A stretch of 25,759 nucleotides of DNA from assembly GCA_910586475.1 (NCBI GenBank), contig CAJUHM010000021.1:1-25759 (forward strand), read 5' to 3'. The notes under the pieces were generated by a model. It saw nothing but the letters and a program-made list of their open reading frames with translations. It did no database searches and was not told the origin of the DNA. Below are positions 8,424 to 15,749 of this stretch, in pieces (within the stretch, counting starts at the first letter, position 1; each line of letters begins with the position of its first letter). Position numbers and translations under genes: made by a program. Source of the DNA: an uncultured Muribaculaceae bacterium (GTDB taxonomy: Bacteria > Bacteroidota > Bacteroidia > Bacteroidales > Muribaculaceae).

Positions 8424-8448
8424 CGAAGTTTTCCTCGAAAATCCTTCG
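8424..8448 (+). other. 5' leader hairpin upstream of the small membrane protein gene
   Basis: CGAAG (8424-8428) pairs with CTTCG (8444-8448), and TTTTC (8429-8433) pairs with GAAAA (8437-8441). The loop is 3 bases, with a 2-base bulge between the two stems. The hairpin ends 16 bases before the first start codon of the small ORF and has no T-tract after it. It could be a leader structure affecting mRNA stability or ribosome access. The rest of 8266-8423 shows no gene and no good TAnnTTTG box. Confidence 0.35.
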
Positions 8449-8464
8449 TTGGCGAATAAAAGTT

Positions 8465-8662
8465 ATGCCCAAACGATTCTCTAAAATAAACACAACAGTT
8501 ATGGATAATAAGATGAGAAGACGGCGGCGTCAGGTGAACCGCTCCAATTTCTGGATTGCAGTCGGAGCCGTGATACTGATTGTTCTATTGATTTTGTGGC
8601 TTACAATGGCCGATCTTGCCGGCGACACAGATGTTGCCGCAATGATTCTCCCGCGTTTCTGA
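8465..8662 (+). CDS. Small Arg-rich single-pass membrane protein
   Basis: An uncharacterised protein of 65 residues, or 53 if translation starts at the second ATG (8501, MDNKM), which has the A-rich upstream sequence usual for Bacteroidota starts. A run of five arginines precedes one transmembrane helix (about FWIAVGAVILIVLLILWLTM), so the N-terminus should lie in the cytoplasm by the positive-inside rule. A short, mildly acidic tail should lie outside. No catalytic motif or lipobox is seen. It stands alone between the bcp terminator and the convergent flippase gene, with a roughly 200-bp AT-rich leader. It may be a regulatory or structural microprotein, or not a gene at all. Confidence 0.55.
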   Translation: MPKRFSKINTTVMDNKMRRRRRQVNRSNFWIAVGAVILIVLLILWLTMADLAGDTDVAAMILPRF

Positions 8663-8682
8663 CCGTGAGTCAGACCGGTTTC

Positions 8683-10170
8683 TCAGCTACGGAAGCGGCT
8701 GGCGAAGTATCCGATGGCCTCTTTCTGGATCTGTGATCCTAATAATCTGTTGACAAGAAGGTAGATGCCGGTACCGGTCAGAGTCATGGCTGCTACTGCT
8801 GTCCAGGGATTTGCGATCAGCGACTCCAGATAGCTGAGTCCCGTCGCAATCAGAAGAGAGAGAGCGGCATATGGGAGGGAGTCGTAGATGTAGCGCAGCG
8901 GCGAGCTCCAGGAGACTCTGGCTGCGATCACAAGCATGACTGCCCAGGCGATGACTGCCGCGATGACCTGCCCCCACAGGAATATGGCGACACCATAGGT
9001 TATGTCGTCGGGGCGCGTTGCGATCAGATACGGAATCGTTATGAAAATGGCGATGAGGGCTGTGCCGTCGCGTATGATCTCACTGTAGACCATTAGTTTC
9101 GATTTGCCGAGCGAGAGCACGTAGTTGTGGTAGAGAGTCACGAGGATGACGAAGATTCCTCTCACAAGGAGCAGCTGGAACAGCAGGATTGACGGGTCCC
9201 ATTTCTCGCCGAACAGAATGTGGAATATCGGTTTCGCCATGACGATAAGCAGGGCAAACGACGGGAATACGAGATAGGATGCGAACCGGTTTATTCGTGA
9301 TGTCGTTGCGGCATATTTTTTCGGATCATCCTGATATTCCGACAGGAGCGGAAGAAATGACTGAGTGAAAACCGCGGAGAGCGAAGCAACGCCCATTTTG
9401 CTCCATTTGTCGGCCTGAGTGTAGTAGCCGAGCGGCAGAAGTCCGAGCCGGTTGCCGATAATGAAGGCGTAGATGTTCTGGAAAAGAATGTTGAGGAACG
9501 ATGTGCCTATGACACCGCTGCCGACTTTGAAAAATGATCTGAGAACGGACAGCGGCATTGTCAGTTTAGGACGCCAGTCGTCTGTCAGCCATAGAATTCC
9601 GGTTTTGACAGCTGAGTTGAGTACCGATTGCCAGACAAGTGCCCACGGTCCGTAGCCCATGAACGCGAGATAGATTCCGGCAATAGACCCGACAAGCAGT
9701 CCGGCGGTGTTGCTGATGGCTATCATTCTGACATCCATTCGCTTGATTCTTCGGTTTGTCTGGACAATAGCAGCAGCATTGAATATGAAAGTCAGAAACA
9801 TCACTCTCGAAAGAGGAATGAGTCTGAGGTCGTTTTTGAAGAAAGTGGCAATCACCGGCGCGCCGGCACTGAGGACGGCATAGACCACGACCGCTATCAG
9901 TAGATTGAACCATAGGATAGTGCTGTAGTCTTCATCTGTCGGACGTTTTCGCTGGAGAAGAGCGTATGAGAATCCGCTGTCGATGAATAGTGAGGCAAAC
10001 GACTGGAAAATCAGCAGTGCGCCGACCAGCCCGAATGCGACTTCGTCGAGTATGCGGGCCAGGATGACACCTGTGACTCCATAGAGCACCTGTGTCGCCA
10101 GCTTGTCGAGCGCATTCCATTTCAGGGTGCGCGCGACGCGATGTTTCATCTGTCCGTTGCTGTCGGTCAT
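8683..10170 (-). CDS. MOP-superfamily polysaccharide flippase (Wzx/WzxC-like)
   Basis: A 495-residue, very hydrophobic inner-membrane protein with about 12-14 predicted helices. It resembles polysaccharide-biosynthesis transporters that flip lipid-linked sugar repeat units or exopolysaccharide precursors across the membrane. The N-terminal pattern TLKWNALDKLATQVLYGVTGVILARIL, the motif FGLVGALLIFQSFASLFIDSGFSYALLQRK (continuous over about residues 46-75) and GYYTQADKWSKMG are typical of the WzxC/PST branch. A start at M8 (MKHRV) is an alternative. It is the last gene of the five-gene minus-strand cluster, 21 bases after the DUF2807 gene. No glycosyltransferase lies nearby, so its substrate is unknown. 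It meets the small membrane protein gene tail to tail with a 20-base gap. Confidence 0.9.
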   Translation of the reverse strand: MTDSNGQMKHRVARTLKWNALDKLATQVLYGVTGVILARILDEVAFGLVGALLIFQSFASLFIDSGFSYALLQRKRPTDEDYSTILWFNLLIAVVVYAVLSAGAPVIATFFKNDLRLIPLSRVMFLTFIFNAAAIVQTNRRIKRMDVRMIAISNTAGLLVGSIAGIYLAFMGYGPWALVWQSVLNSAVKTGILWLTDDWRPKLTMPLSVLRSFFKVGSGVIGTSFLNILFQNIYAFIIGNRLGLLPLGYYTQADKWSKMGVASLSAVFTQSFLPLLSEYQDDPKKYAATTSRINRFASYLVFPSFALLIVMAKPIFHILFGEKWDPSILLFQLLLVRGIFVILVTLYHNYVLSLGKSKLMVYSEIIRDGTALIAIFITIPYLIATRPDDITYGVAIFLWGQVIAAVIAWAVMLVIAARVSWSSPLRYIYDSLPYAALSLLIATGLSYLESLIANPWTAVAAMTLTGTGIYLLVNRLLGSQIQKEAIGYFASRFRS

Positions 10171-10191
10171 CGCTGGTGATCAGTCGGATTG

Positions 10192-10902
10192 TCAGTCGGC
10201 GGTCGCGTCGATTGAGATCAGTTTGACTTTCGATAATAATTTTGTTTTGATTGCGGGTGTGCCGCGGTAGTTGATTTTTCCTGATCCGAGACCTCCGACC
10301 GACAGTTCTTTTGTTGCAAAGCAGGCAATTGTGCCAGTTCCGGTGATGACCGCCGAAACATCCTCGGCTTTCAGGTCGTCGGCCTGGATGTCGCCTGCAC
10401 CGGCAACGGTGTATTTTGCCGATGAGGAAGTTCCTGTGGCCATGATTGTGCCGTTGCCTGAAATTATTTCAAGATTGATGCGGGTTGCTTTGCAGTCGCG
10501 GATGACGATTCGTCCGTTGCCGATCAGACGTGCTTTTATTTCCGGACACGGGGCAGGCGAGATTATTCTGATTGTCGAGTCTCCTTCATTTCTGACCGAG
10601 GAGATAAACGATGAGTAGACCTTTATTGTCGGCAGGTTGTGGTAGACCAGATCGCGGCTTGCAAGGCTGATTTTGAGTTTGTTTTTGTCGGGTGTGAAAA
10701 TGACAGCCGAGGCAACTGTCTCGTCGGCGTCGAATTCGACCAGTCCGGCCCGTTCGGGATCGTAGCAGTAGTCGACGTTGATTCCGTCGGTGACTTTCAG
10801 TTCGTTGAATTCTGAAAACCGAATGTCATAATGGCGTTTCGTTCCGGCGAATGCGATAGTTATGATAGAGAGGAGTAGGGCAGTGATGAGAGTTCGTTTC
10901 AT
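10192..10902 (-). CDS. DUF2807 (head GIN domain) secreted protein
   Basis: A 236-residue protein with an N-terminal signal sequence (MKRTLITALLLSIITIAFAG) and a repetitive beta-helix-like body. Features typical of DUF2807 (putative auto-transporter adhesin, head GIN domain) are FNELKVTDGINVDYCYDPE, then short repeats such as LIGNGRIVIRDCKA, ISGNGTIMATGTSSS, VAGAGDIQADDLKAEDV, ITGTGTIACFA and GLGSGKINYRG. The G-x-G-x-I periodicity suggests stacked beta-strands. Function is not established for the family; cell-envelope location is inferred. Its ATG overlaps the TGA of the upstream dihydrouridine synthase gene (ATGA, 10899-10902), implying coupled translation in one operon. Confidence 0.88.
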   Translation of the reverse strand: MKRTLITALLLSIITIAFAGTKRHYDIRFSEFNELKVTDGINVDYCYDPERAGLVEFDADETVASAVIFTPDKNKLKISLASRDLVYHNLPTIKVYSSFISSVRNEGDSTIRIISPAPCPEIKARLIGNGRIVIRDCKATRINLEIISGNGTIMATGTSSSAKYTVAGAGDIQADDLKAEDVSAVITGTGTIACFATKELSVGGLGSGKINYRGTPAIKTKLLSKVKLISIDATAD

Positions 10903-11900
10903 AGGAGACTGGTTGAGTTTGGAATAATGTCGTTTTCGATATGTGTCAGGATCGCGTCGAGTTTTTCAGGGGTGTCTGCACGGAGCATTTCGATTCTTGT
11001 CTCGCGGAAATGCGGGATGCCCTTGAAGAGCGGTGATGCTGCAAGATGGCGGCGGATGTGCAGGATTCCGCGATAGTCGTCGATGCGGTCTATGCTTTCG
11101 CGGATCTGGCGTCGCAGCAGGGCGAATTTTTCGGCAACCGAGAGCTCTGTTGTCAGCTGTCCGGTCATGGCCATCGCTTTCATCTGGCGGAATATCCAGG
11201 GAGCACCGATCGAGGCGCGGCCGACCATGACGCCGTCAACTCCATAGCGGTCAAAAGCTTCTGCGACCTGTTCGGGAGTGCAGATGTCTCCGTTTCCAAT
11301 AAGGGGAATGGTCAGACGCGGGTTGTTTCGGACGCGGGCAATCATTTCCCAGTCGGCCGATCCGGTGTACATCTGTGAGCGGGTGCGGCCGTGGACGGTA
11401 AGAGCCTTGATGCCACAGTCCTGCAGCTGTTCGGCGAGGTCGACGATTATTTTGTTTTCGTGGTCCCAGCCGAGACGTGTCTTTGCTGTTACGGGCAGGT
11501 CGACGGCGTTGACGACAGCCCTGGTGATCTCAAGCATTTTCGGGACATCGCGGAGCAGTCCGGCTCCAGCTCCCTTCCCGGCGACTTTCTTGACCGGACA
11601 GCCGAAGTTGATGTCGATAATGTCCGGTCGGGCGTCAGCGACAATGCGTGCGGCTTCGGCCATAGTGTCCGGCTCGCGTCCGTAGATCTGGATTGCTGTC
11701 GGGCGTTCGCCGGGGCTGATGTGGAGTTTTCGAGTTGTGGCAGCTATGTTGCGTATGAGGGCATCGGCCGAAACAAATTCGGTGTAAACCATATCGGCCC
11801 CTTGTTCTTTGCAGATAAGGCGGAACGAGAGATCGGTCACATCCTCCATAGGAGCAAGCATGACCGGGCGGTTTCCTAAGTCGATATTGCCTATTTTCAT
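10899..11900 (-). CDS. dusB: tRNA-dihydrouridine synthase (DusB-like)
   Basis: A 333-residue FMN enzyme that reduces uridine to dihydrouridine in tRNA D-loops. It is recognised by MLAPMEDVTD (residues 14-23), MVYTEFVSADAL, INFGCPVKKV with catalytic Cys101, GAGAGLLRD, VTAKTRLGWD, LTVHGRTRSQMY, PLIGNGDI, and VMVGRASIGAPWIFRQ for FMN phosphate binding. The C-terminal helical RNA-binding domain is present (HIRRHLAASPLFKG). The DusB assignment rests on overall similarity; DusA and DusC differ in the region before the catalytic loop. It sits in the minus cluster, 37 bases after the M16 peptidase gene and overlapping the DUF2807 gene by 4 bases. Confidence 0.93.
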   Translation of the reverse strand: MKIGNIDLGNRPVMLAPMEDVTDLSFRLICKEQGADMVYTEFVSADALIRNIAATTRKLHISPGERPTAIQIYGREPDTMAEAARIVADARPDIIDINFGCPVKKVAGKGAGAGLLRDVPKMLEITRAVVNAVDLPVTAKTRLGWDHENKIIVDLAEQLQDCGIKALTVHGRTRSQMYTGSADWEMIARVRNNPRLTIPLIGNGDICTPEQVAEAFDRYGVDGVMVGRASIGAPWIFRQMKAMAMTGQLTTELSVAEKFALLRRQIRESIDRIDDYRGILHIRRHLAASPLFKGIPHFRETRIEMLRADTPEKLDAILTHIENDIIPNSTSLL

Positions 11901-11937
11901 TCTTCAGTATGGGGTGTTTGGATGGGTGTTTGGATCG

Positions 11938-13170
11938 TCATGTGAGGGTCAGAGAGGATAGTCCGGATTCGAGAAGAGTTCCGGCAGCTTCGCGGAGAGA
12001 CTGGGCCGAGACGTCGCTGATTCGCGCGATCACCTCTTCGCGCGGGAGCACCGAGCCGAAGTAGAGCACGGCGCGTGCCATCGACATGACCGCGTTGTCG
12101 CGCACGTCGGAGGCCAGAGTGAGCTGTCCGAGATACTGTCGTCGGGCGGCAGTCATGAATCGTTCGCTCATGGTGTTGTCCGAGAGCTTGTTAAGTACGC
12201 GTTCAACAATGCGGCGGCATCTGATTGTGTCGGAGTGGTCACATCCGAAATAGATCGTCATCAGTCCGGTGTCGGTCATCATGGCGGTCGTTGAGTCGAC
12301 GGCATAGACCAGACCGCGCCGCTCGCGCAGTTCGACGTTTAGGAGCGAGTTCATCCCCGGGCCACCAATTATGTTGGAGAGCATTGAGAAGCTCCACCGT
12401 CGGTCGGAGTACATTGACGGGATTCTTGCTCCGGTCAGTGTGTTGGCCTGATGATTGGAGAGGCAGACTGTCGTGTCGAACTGGCCGACGGGCGGGGGAG
12501 TGGTGCGTGTCGGAGTGATGCCGGCCGACGGAAGGTCTGAGAAGAATCGTTCGGCCGCACGGCAGACTTTGTCCGGCGGCAGCGGGCCTGCATAGAAGAG
12601 GACGGTTCGTCTGCGTGTGAAATTCTCTCTGACGTAGCGCCGGCACGTTTCGGTGTCGAAGCGGTCGAGTGACTCCCTGCTGCCGAGAATGTTGTGGCCG
12701 AGGTCAGATCCTTTGAAAATGAGGTCGTCGAAGTCATCGAATATGGCTTCGGAGGGAATGTCGCGGTACTGGCTGATCTCGTCACCGACCACCTCGCGCT
12801 CCCGGTCGAGCTCTTTTTCAGGGAAAACCGAGTGACAGAGAAGGTCACCGAGCATGTCGGCGGCACGCATGAAGTTGCCTGACGGATAGACGGTGTAGAC
12901 GACGGTGGTCTCTTTCGTTGTGTAGGCGTTCAGTTCGCCGCCGCAAGATTCCATCCGGTTGATGATGTGCCACGATTTGCGGCGTTCAGTTCCTTTAAAC
13001 AGGACGTGCTCCACGAAATGGGCCAGGCCTTCGCAGCCCTGAGGATCGTCGCGGCTTCCGGCATTGACCGCCGCGCCGAAATATTCTGTTTCGGTCGGTT
13101 CGTGGCGATGGACCAGACGGAGTCCGTCGGGGAGGCTGAAAACTTTTATATCGGGTGATGAATTAGTCAT
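11938..13170 (-). CDS. M16-family zinc metallopeptidase
   Basis: A 410-residue protein of the insulinase/mitochondrial-processing-peptidase family. The inverted zinc motif HxxEH is intact: H51, E54 and H55 in GLAHFVEHVLFKG, with the third ligand at E131 (VVGDEI), 76 residues after H55. The C-terminal half carries GPGMNSLLNVELRERRGLVYAVDS, the substrate-binding arginine/tyrosine segment of M16 proteins. So both halves of a single about 45-kDa subunit are present, as in PqqL/YmxG-type bacterial enzymes. There is no signal peptide, so it is expected in the cytoplasm. It may be a presequence- or peptide-degrading enzyme; the substrate is unknown. It follows the secreted barrel-like gene by 17 bases. 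Confidence 0.92.
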   Translation of the reverse strand: MTNSSPDIKVFSLPDGLRLVHRHEPTETEYFGAAVNAGSRDDPQGCEGLAHFVEHVLFKGTERRKSWHIINRMESCGGELNAYTTKETTVVYTVYPSGNFMRAADMLGDLLCHSVFPEKELDREREVVGDEISQYRDIPSEAIFDDFDDLIFKGSDLGHNILGSRESLDRFDTETCRRYVRENFTRRRTVLFYAGPLPPDKVCRAAERFFSDLPSAGITPTRTTPPPVGQFDTTVCLSNHQANTLTGARIPSMYSDRRWSFSMLSNIIGGPGMNSLLNVELRERRGLVYAVDSTTAMMTDTGLMTIYFGCDHSDTIRCRRIVERVLNKLSDNTMSERFMTAARRQYLGQLTLASDVRDNAVMSMARAVLYFGSVLPREEVIARISDVSAQSLREAAGTLLESGLSSLTLT

Positions 13171-13187
13171 TTGAGTCGTTTGATTCT

Positions 13188-14087
13188 TCAGTATTTGTCG
13201 GGCCGGGGCGCTACCGGTGGCGGACCTCCGACCGGGGGCCCGATCGTGGGGTTGGGCCTGCTGTTGTTCTGGCGTTCAACGGCGTTTTGGATGACGTTGT
13301 AGAGAATGCCTCCGACATCCACGCCGATGGCGGCATTGCCGTTGATTTTATAGTAGGGTTCCACGATGGGCTGTGCTTCCCACCGGTTGGTTACGAGCGA
13401 TCGGGTGGCCTTCGCTCCGACATTTATGCCCCAGTGTTCGTTGATCTCATAGCTTGCATAGCCTCCGAAACAAGGGGCTTTCATGTAGCCGGCCATTGCC
13501 GGAGTAAGGGGAGATGCGCCGGTTGAATATGATCCGAAAAGAGTCATTGACCATTTGTCGTTGAAGCGGTAGCGCAGGCTGCCTCCGAATCCATAGGCGG
13601 TTTGGAGCCCGCGGAAATAGCCGTAGTGTGTGGCCGAGGCGTAGGCAGTGAGAGTCAGATTTCCGAATTCCTGCACGAATGAGAGCCTGCCCTGTTCGAT
13701 TCCCATCAGTCCGGGCATTGAACTTCGTGAACCGGATGCCGCGATGACACTTCCGTCCCAGAGACGGAACGCCGCGGTTCCGGGAGTGACGATGACCGAC
13801 GGCCGGAATGTGCGGCGCGACGGGGCGAATATCGACGGGAGAGCGAGCGTCGATTCAATCGAGGCAATGTGGTCGGGGTTGAGGCCTGTGCGGTCTGCCT
13901 TCAGCGAATCGGGCTGGTCCTGCATGGCGGGAGTTCCGACGGGCTGCAGATAGGATGGGAGCGAATCCCGAGGCGACGCATTTGCCGGCAACCGGTCCGG
14001 GGTTTCCTGTTGCGCGCTGGCTCCAAGAACGAAAACGGACATTGCCAGAAATGAAACAATATGCCTTCTTGTCGCGAGATTCACCAT
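13188..14087 (-). CDS. Secreted barrel-like protein of unknown function with Pro-rich tail
   Basis: I do not recognise this 299-residue protein. It has a signal peptide (hydrophobic stretch HIVSFLAMSVFVLGASAQ), a polar Pro/Ser-rich stretch (about 27-90), and then a series of aromatic/Gly beta-strand-like segments (LTLTAYASATHYGYF, YGFGGSLRYRFNDKWSMTLFGSYS, FGGYASYEINEHWGINVGAKATR, KINGNAAIGVDVGGILYN). The C-terminus is PPVGGPPPVAPRPDKY. The strands with NDKWSM and NEHWGI turns suggest an outer-membrane barrel or a barrel-like periplasmic protein. The Pro-rich tail after the last strand is unusual for a barrel. It is the first gene of the minus-strand cluster, and a TAATTTTG -7 box lies only 6 bases before its start. 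Confidence 0.75.
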   Translation of the reverse strand: MVNLATRRHIVSFLAMSVFVLGASAQQETPDRLPANASPRDSLPSYLQPVGTPAMQDQPDSLKADRTGLNPDHIASIESTLALPSIFAPSRRTFRPSVIVTPGTAAFRLWDGSVIAASGSRSSMPGLMGIEQGRLSFVQEFGNLTLTAYASATHYGYFRGLQTAYGFGGSLRYRFNDKWSMTLFGSYSTGASPLTPAMAGYMKAPCFGGYASYEINEHWGINVGAKATRSLVTNRWEAQPIVEPYYKINGNAAIGVDVGGILYNVIQNAVERQNNSRPNPTIGPPVGGPPPVAPRPDKY

Positions 14088-14093
14088 AGGTTA

Positions 14094-14101
14094 CAAAATT
14101 A
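14094..14101 (-). promoter_or_regulatory. -7 box of the minus-strand five-gene cluster
   Basis: Read on the minus strand, TAATTTTG (14101 to 14094) matches TAnnTTTG. I see no TTTG at the expected -33 spacing. The box ends 6 bases before the start codon at 14087, so the mRNA would be nearly leaderless if it is used. Confidence 0.4.
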
Positions 14102-14108
14102 CGTTTTT

Positions 14109-14142
14109 TTTGATGAAAACCGAGTCGTTTTTCTTAAATTTG
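14109..14142 (+). promoter_or_regulatory. Promoter for the zinc-type ABC gene pair
   Basis: TTTG (14109-14112) and TAAATTTG (14135-14142) are separated by 22 bases. The -7 box is a perfect match. It ends 9 bases before the ATG at 14152, which makes the start codons at 14110/14113 implausible because they lie upstream of the predicted transcript start. Confidence 0.55.
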
Positions 14143-14151
14143 CTGTTAATT

Positions 14152-15054
14152 ATGCTAAACGCTATCCGTAATCCGATCATAGTTCTTTTCACGGCTGCTG
14201 CCATTGCAGGATGCGGTCGCGAAAAAGAATCAGACAATCGCCTGATGGTCAGTATTGAGCCTCAACGCTATCTGCTTGAGCGGATTGCCGGCCCGAAGTG
14301 GACTGTCACGACGTTGCTCGACCGCGGCGAGGATCCCGAGAGTTTTGATCCGTCGGTGGCCGCGCTCAGGAATCTCTACGACAGCAGGGCTTGTTTCATT
14401 GTCGGTACTCTCGGTTTCGAACGCGGGCTTCTTGAAGGTGACCGGACCGATGTGAGGCTTTTCGACACCGGCCGTGGAATCGGACTTCTCCACGGAACCC
14501 ACAGCCATTGCCATCACCACCATCATGATCACGATCACGATCATGGTGATGAGGCCGATCCGCATATCTGGACTTCGATTGACAACAGCCGGGTGATGGC
14601 CCGCAATATGCTTGAGGCAATGATCAAGCTCGATCCGGCTGATTCGGCAATCTATCGCGCCAACTACGAAAAACTGGAGGGGCGGCTCGATAGCTGCCGC
14701 GCAGCGGTTGACGCGCATCTTGAAGGCGCTCGGGGCGGCGCGTTCATGGTCTGGCATCCGTCGCTGAGCTATTTTGCAGCCGAAAACGGACTTGTGCAGC
14801 TTGCCATCGGATTAGACAATAAGGAGATGTCGGCCAAAGCTTTCAGAAACAACATTGATCTGGCCCGCGACGAGGGTGCGTCGGTCTTTCTTGTGCAGCC
14901 CGATTTCGATGCCGGCCGGTCTGTCGCGATCGCCGATGAGGCCGGAGTCAGAAGTGTCATGATCAATACACTCGCTTACGACATTCCATCGGAACTCGTC
15001 AGAATCGCGGAAATAATATCTTCTTCAGCGTCTCGTCAAAACTATCGGAAATGA
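14152..15054 (+). CDS. znuA: Zinc-type ABC transporter binding lipoprotein (ZnuA/TroA family)
   Basis: A 300-residue metal-binding lipoprotein. The signal MLNAIRNPIIVLFTAAAIAGC ends in a lipobox with lipidated Cys21. A His/Asp-rich loop (residues 117-131, from HSHC through HHHHHDHDHDH) is the hallmark of zinc-specific cluster A-I proteins. Candidate metal ligands are H138 (DPHIW) and the His of WHPSLSYFA. At the first ligand position of the family, usually His in GxSPHxYEP, this protein has Glu63 (GEDPESFDP). The start at 14152 is preferred over 14110/14113 because it gives a proper lipoprotein signal and lies after the promoter. The gene overlaps the ATPase gene by 4 bases (ATGA). Zinc is the likely substrate; manganese cannot be excluded. 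Confidence 0.87.
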   Translation: MLNAIRNPIIVLFTAAAIAGCGREKESDNRLMVSIEPQRYLLERIAGPKWTVTTLLDRGEDPESFDPSVAALRNLYDSRACFIVGTLGFERGLLEGDRTDVRLFDTGRGIGLLHGTHSHCHHHHHDHDHDHGDEADPHIWTSIDNSRVMARNMLEAMIKLDPADSAIYRANYEKLEGRLDSCRAAVDAHLEGARGGAFMVWHPSLSYFAAENGLVQLAIGLDNKEMSAKAFRNNIDLARDEGASVFLVQPDFDAGRSVAIADEAGVRSVMINTLAYDIPSELVRIAEIISSSASRQNYRK

Positions 15055-15749
15055 AAATCGAACAACCAGTCATAGCGCTCACGGGTGTGAATATGGTCCG
15101 CGAGAAAAAACAGGTGCTCACCGACGTCAGTCTTACAGTCGGCCGCGGTGATTTTATCGCTGTCACCGGGCCGAACGGCGGCGGAAAGACCACTCTTCTA
15201 AGGATAATGCTGAAACTGCTGAAGCCGACAAGCGGCACGGTCAGTTATTTTGATGAGGAGGGACGGCTGACCGACCGGCTTTCGGTCGGATACCTGCCGC
15301 AGAAAAACATGATTGACGCGCGCTTCCCGATCACGGTCAGAGAGGTCGTGGAGCTTGGAATTGCCGGAGAATCCAGGCTGTCTAAGGCAGAACGGCGCGA
15401 TCTTGTCGGCGAAATGATTGATCTCGTCGGGCTGGCCGATAAGGCCGGGGCGAGTCTTGGCAGCCTGTCGGGCGGTCAGCTGCAGCGTGCGCTGATGGCC
15501 CGTGCGATCATCAGCCGTCCGTCGGTTCTTGTGCTCGACGAGCCGCTGAGCTATGTCGACCGTCGCTTTGAGCGCCGGATCTATGAAATTGTTGAAAGTC
15601 TGTCGAAATCGACAACGATCATCCTCGTGTCACATGACATGACGACGATCGCCTCGATGGCCAACCGTCATCTGATCGTCGACCGGACGATCGAGGCGTG
15701 TCATTTCGGAAGCCATTTCCTTCACTACGACTGCTGCGACGGGCATTAA
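15051..15749 (+). CDS. znuC: Zinc-type ABC transporter ATP-binding protein (ZnuC-like)
   Basis: A 232-residue ABC ATPase with Walker A GPNGGGKT (residues 40-47), Q-loop YLPQK, signature LSGGQ (139-143), Walker B VLVLDEP (159-165) and switch His in VSHD. It resembles ATPases of metal ABC importers. It would power uptake through a membrane permease that is not encoded here. Its start overlaps the binding-protein gene, so both should be made together. It ends in a four-base TTAA shared with the stop codon of the convergent flavoprotein gene, and I see no hairpin at that junction. The C-terminus holds several His and Cys residues (HFGSHFLHYDCCDGH), possibly metal-binding. Confidence 0.88.
   Translation: MKIEQPVIALTGVNMVREKKQVLTDVSLTVGRGDFIAVTGPNGGGKTTLLRIMLKLLKPTSGTVSYFDEEGRLTDRLSVGYLPQKNMIDARFPITVREVVELGIAGESRLSKAERRDLVGEMIDLVGLADKAGASLGSLSGGQLQRALMARAIISRPSVLVLDEPLSYVDRRFERRIYEIVESLSKSTTIILVSHDMTTIASMANRHLIVDRTIEACHFGSHFLHYDCCDGH

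Noticed and set aside
8266..8493. A 75-codon minus-strand frame
   Set aside because: It spans the terminator tail and AT-rich leader, has no recognisable motif, and overlaps the better-supported small membrane protein on the plus strand.
8659..8673. CTGAC-N5-GTCAG hairpin between the convergent small-protein and flippase genes
   Set aside because: The stem is only 5 bp and no T-tract follows on either strand, so a terminator call is not supported.
14110..14151. Upstream starts (TTG 14110, ATG 14113) for the zinc-binding lipoprotein
   Set aside because: They lie before the predicted transcript start and would place a second hydrophobic stretch ahead of a normal lipoprotein signal.
14503..14545. 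CAT/CAC/GAT-rich stretch resembling a simple DNA repeat
   Set aside because: It encodes the His/Asp-rich zinc loop of the binding lipoprotein, a known family feature, and is not a separate repeat element.
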